A stretch of DNA of 12,070 bases from Caedibacter sp052030685 (GTDB lineage Bacteria; Pseudomonadota; Gammaproteobacteria; Francisellales; Francisellaceae), in the NCBI RefSeq assembly GCF_052030685.1, contig NZ_JBQAJM010000044.1:1-12070 (forward strand), given 5' to 3'. Positions within the stretch are counted from its first letter, which is position 1; every line of letters begins with the position of its first letter. The translations under genes were made by a program, and so were the position numbers. Below, one piece after another: positions 12,003-12,070 of the stretch. A model generated the notes under the pieces. It was not told where the DNA came from, did no database searches, and was given only the letters and a program-made list of their open reading frames with translations.

Positions 12003-12070
12003 TTACGCACTTTTAAATTTCTCACATTCATGTTTCATTTTTAAATACATTTGATAACTTGCTTGATTCG
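12003..12070 (-). CDS. Possible 3' end of a gene entering from the right edge
   Basis: On the minus strand a frame open from the window edge ends at TAA (12003-12005) and encodes NQASYQMYLKMKHECEKFKSA, a hydrophilic, plausibly helical C-terminus. Only 22 codons are visible, so an open frame by chance is quite possible. The rest of 11918-12070 shows no gene or clear promoter. Confidence 0.3.
   Translation of the reverse strand, partial: NQASYQMYLKMKHECEKFKSA

Overview
The window carries a complete, minimal type I-F CRISPR-Cas locus of the I-F2 (I-Fv) variant, next to ordinary chromosomal genes. All genes called here lie on the minus strand. The sequence is AT-rich. The type I-F repeat, the Csy4-type Cas6f, a 110-aa YjdM and an rRNA-like boxA together suggest a low-GC gammaproteobacterium. 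The genus cannot be fixed from this sequence.

Region 1 (1-2060) is a CRISPR array that runs off the left edge: one partial and 34 full 28-bp repeats, all identical, with 34 spacers. The repeat reads as a Cas6f substrate on the minus strand, so the leader is at the right end (2061-2215) and the newest spacers are near 2030. The leader holds a boxA-like antitermination motif, candidate promoters, an IHF-like site and a small dyad beside the first repeat. Several spacers are related: a three-member family against variants of one sequence, a pair from opposite strands of one locus, a pair from the same strand, and one exact duplicate.

Region 2 (2216-8837), read in transcription order, is cas1, cas2-3, cas7fv, cas5fv, cas6f, then leader and array. 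No Cas8f (Csy1) large subunit is present. In I-F2 the enlarged Cas5fv takes over that role. The last four genes are tightly packed (9-24 bp gaps, each with a Shine-Dalgarno). cas1 and cas2-3 are separated by 133 bp containing a 13-bp palindrome.

Region 3 (8927-11426) contains yjdM, an unrecognised acidic 149-aa protein, msrA and purK. msrA starts at a GTG directly after the purK stop. Three 15-bp tandem repeats sit upstream of yjdM.

Region 4 (11427-12070) contains a DUF559 endonuclease-like gene enclosed by 52-bp imperfect inverted repeats, which looks like a small mobile or repetitive cassette. The possible 3' end of another minus-strand gene follows at the right edge.

The array and cas genes form one functional unit. 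Cas1 and Cas2-3 acquire spacers. Cas6f cuts pre-crRNA in the repeat hairpin. Cas7fv, Cas5fv and Cas6f assemble on the crRNA, and Cas2-3 degrades targets.
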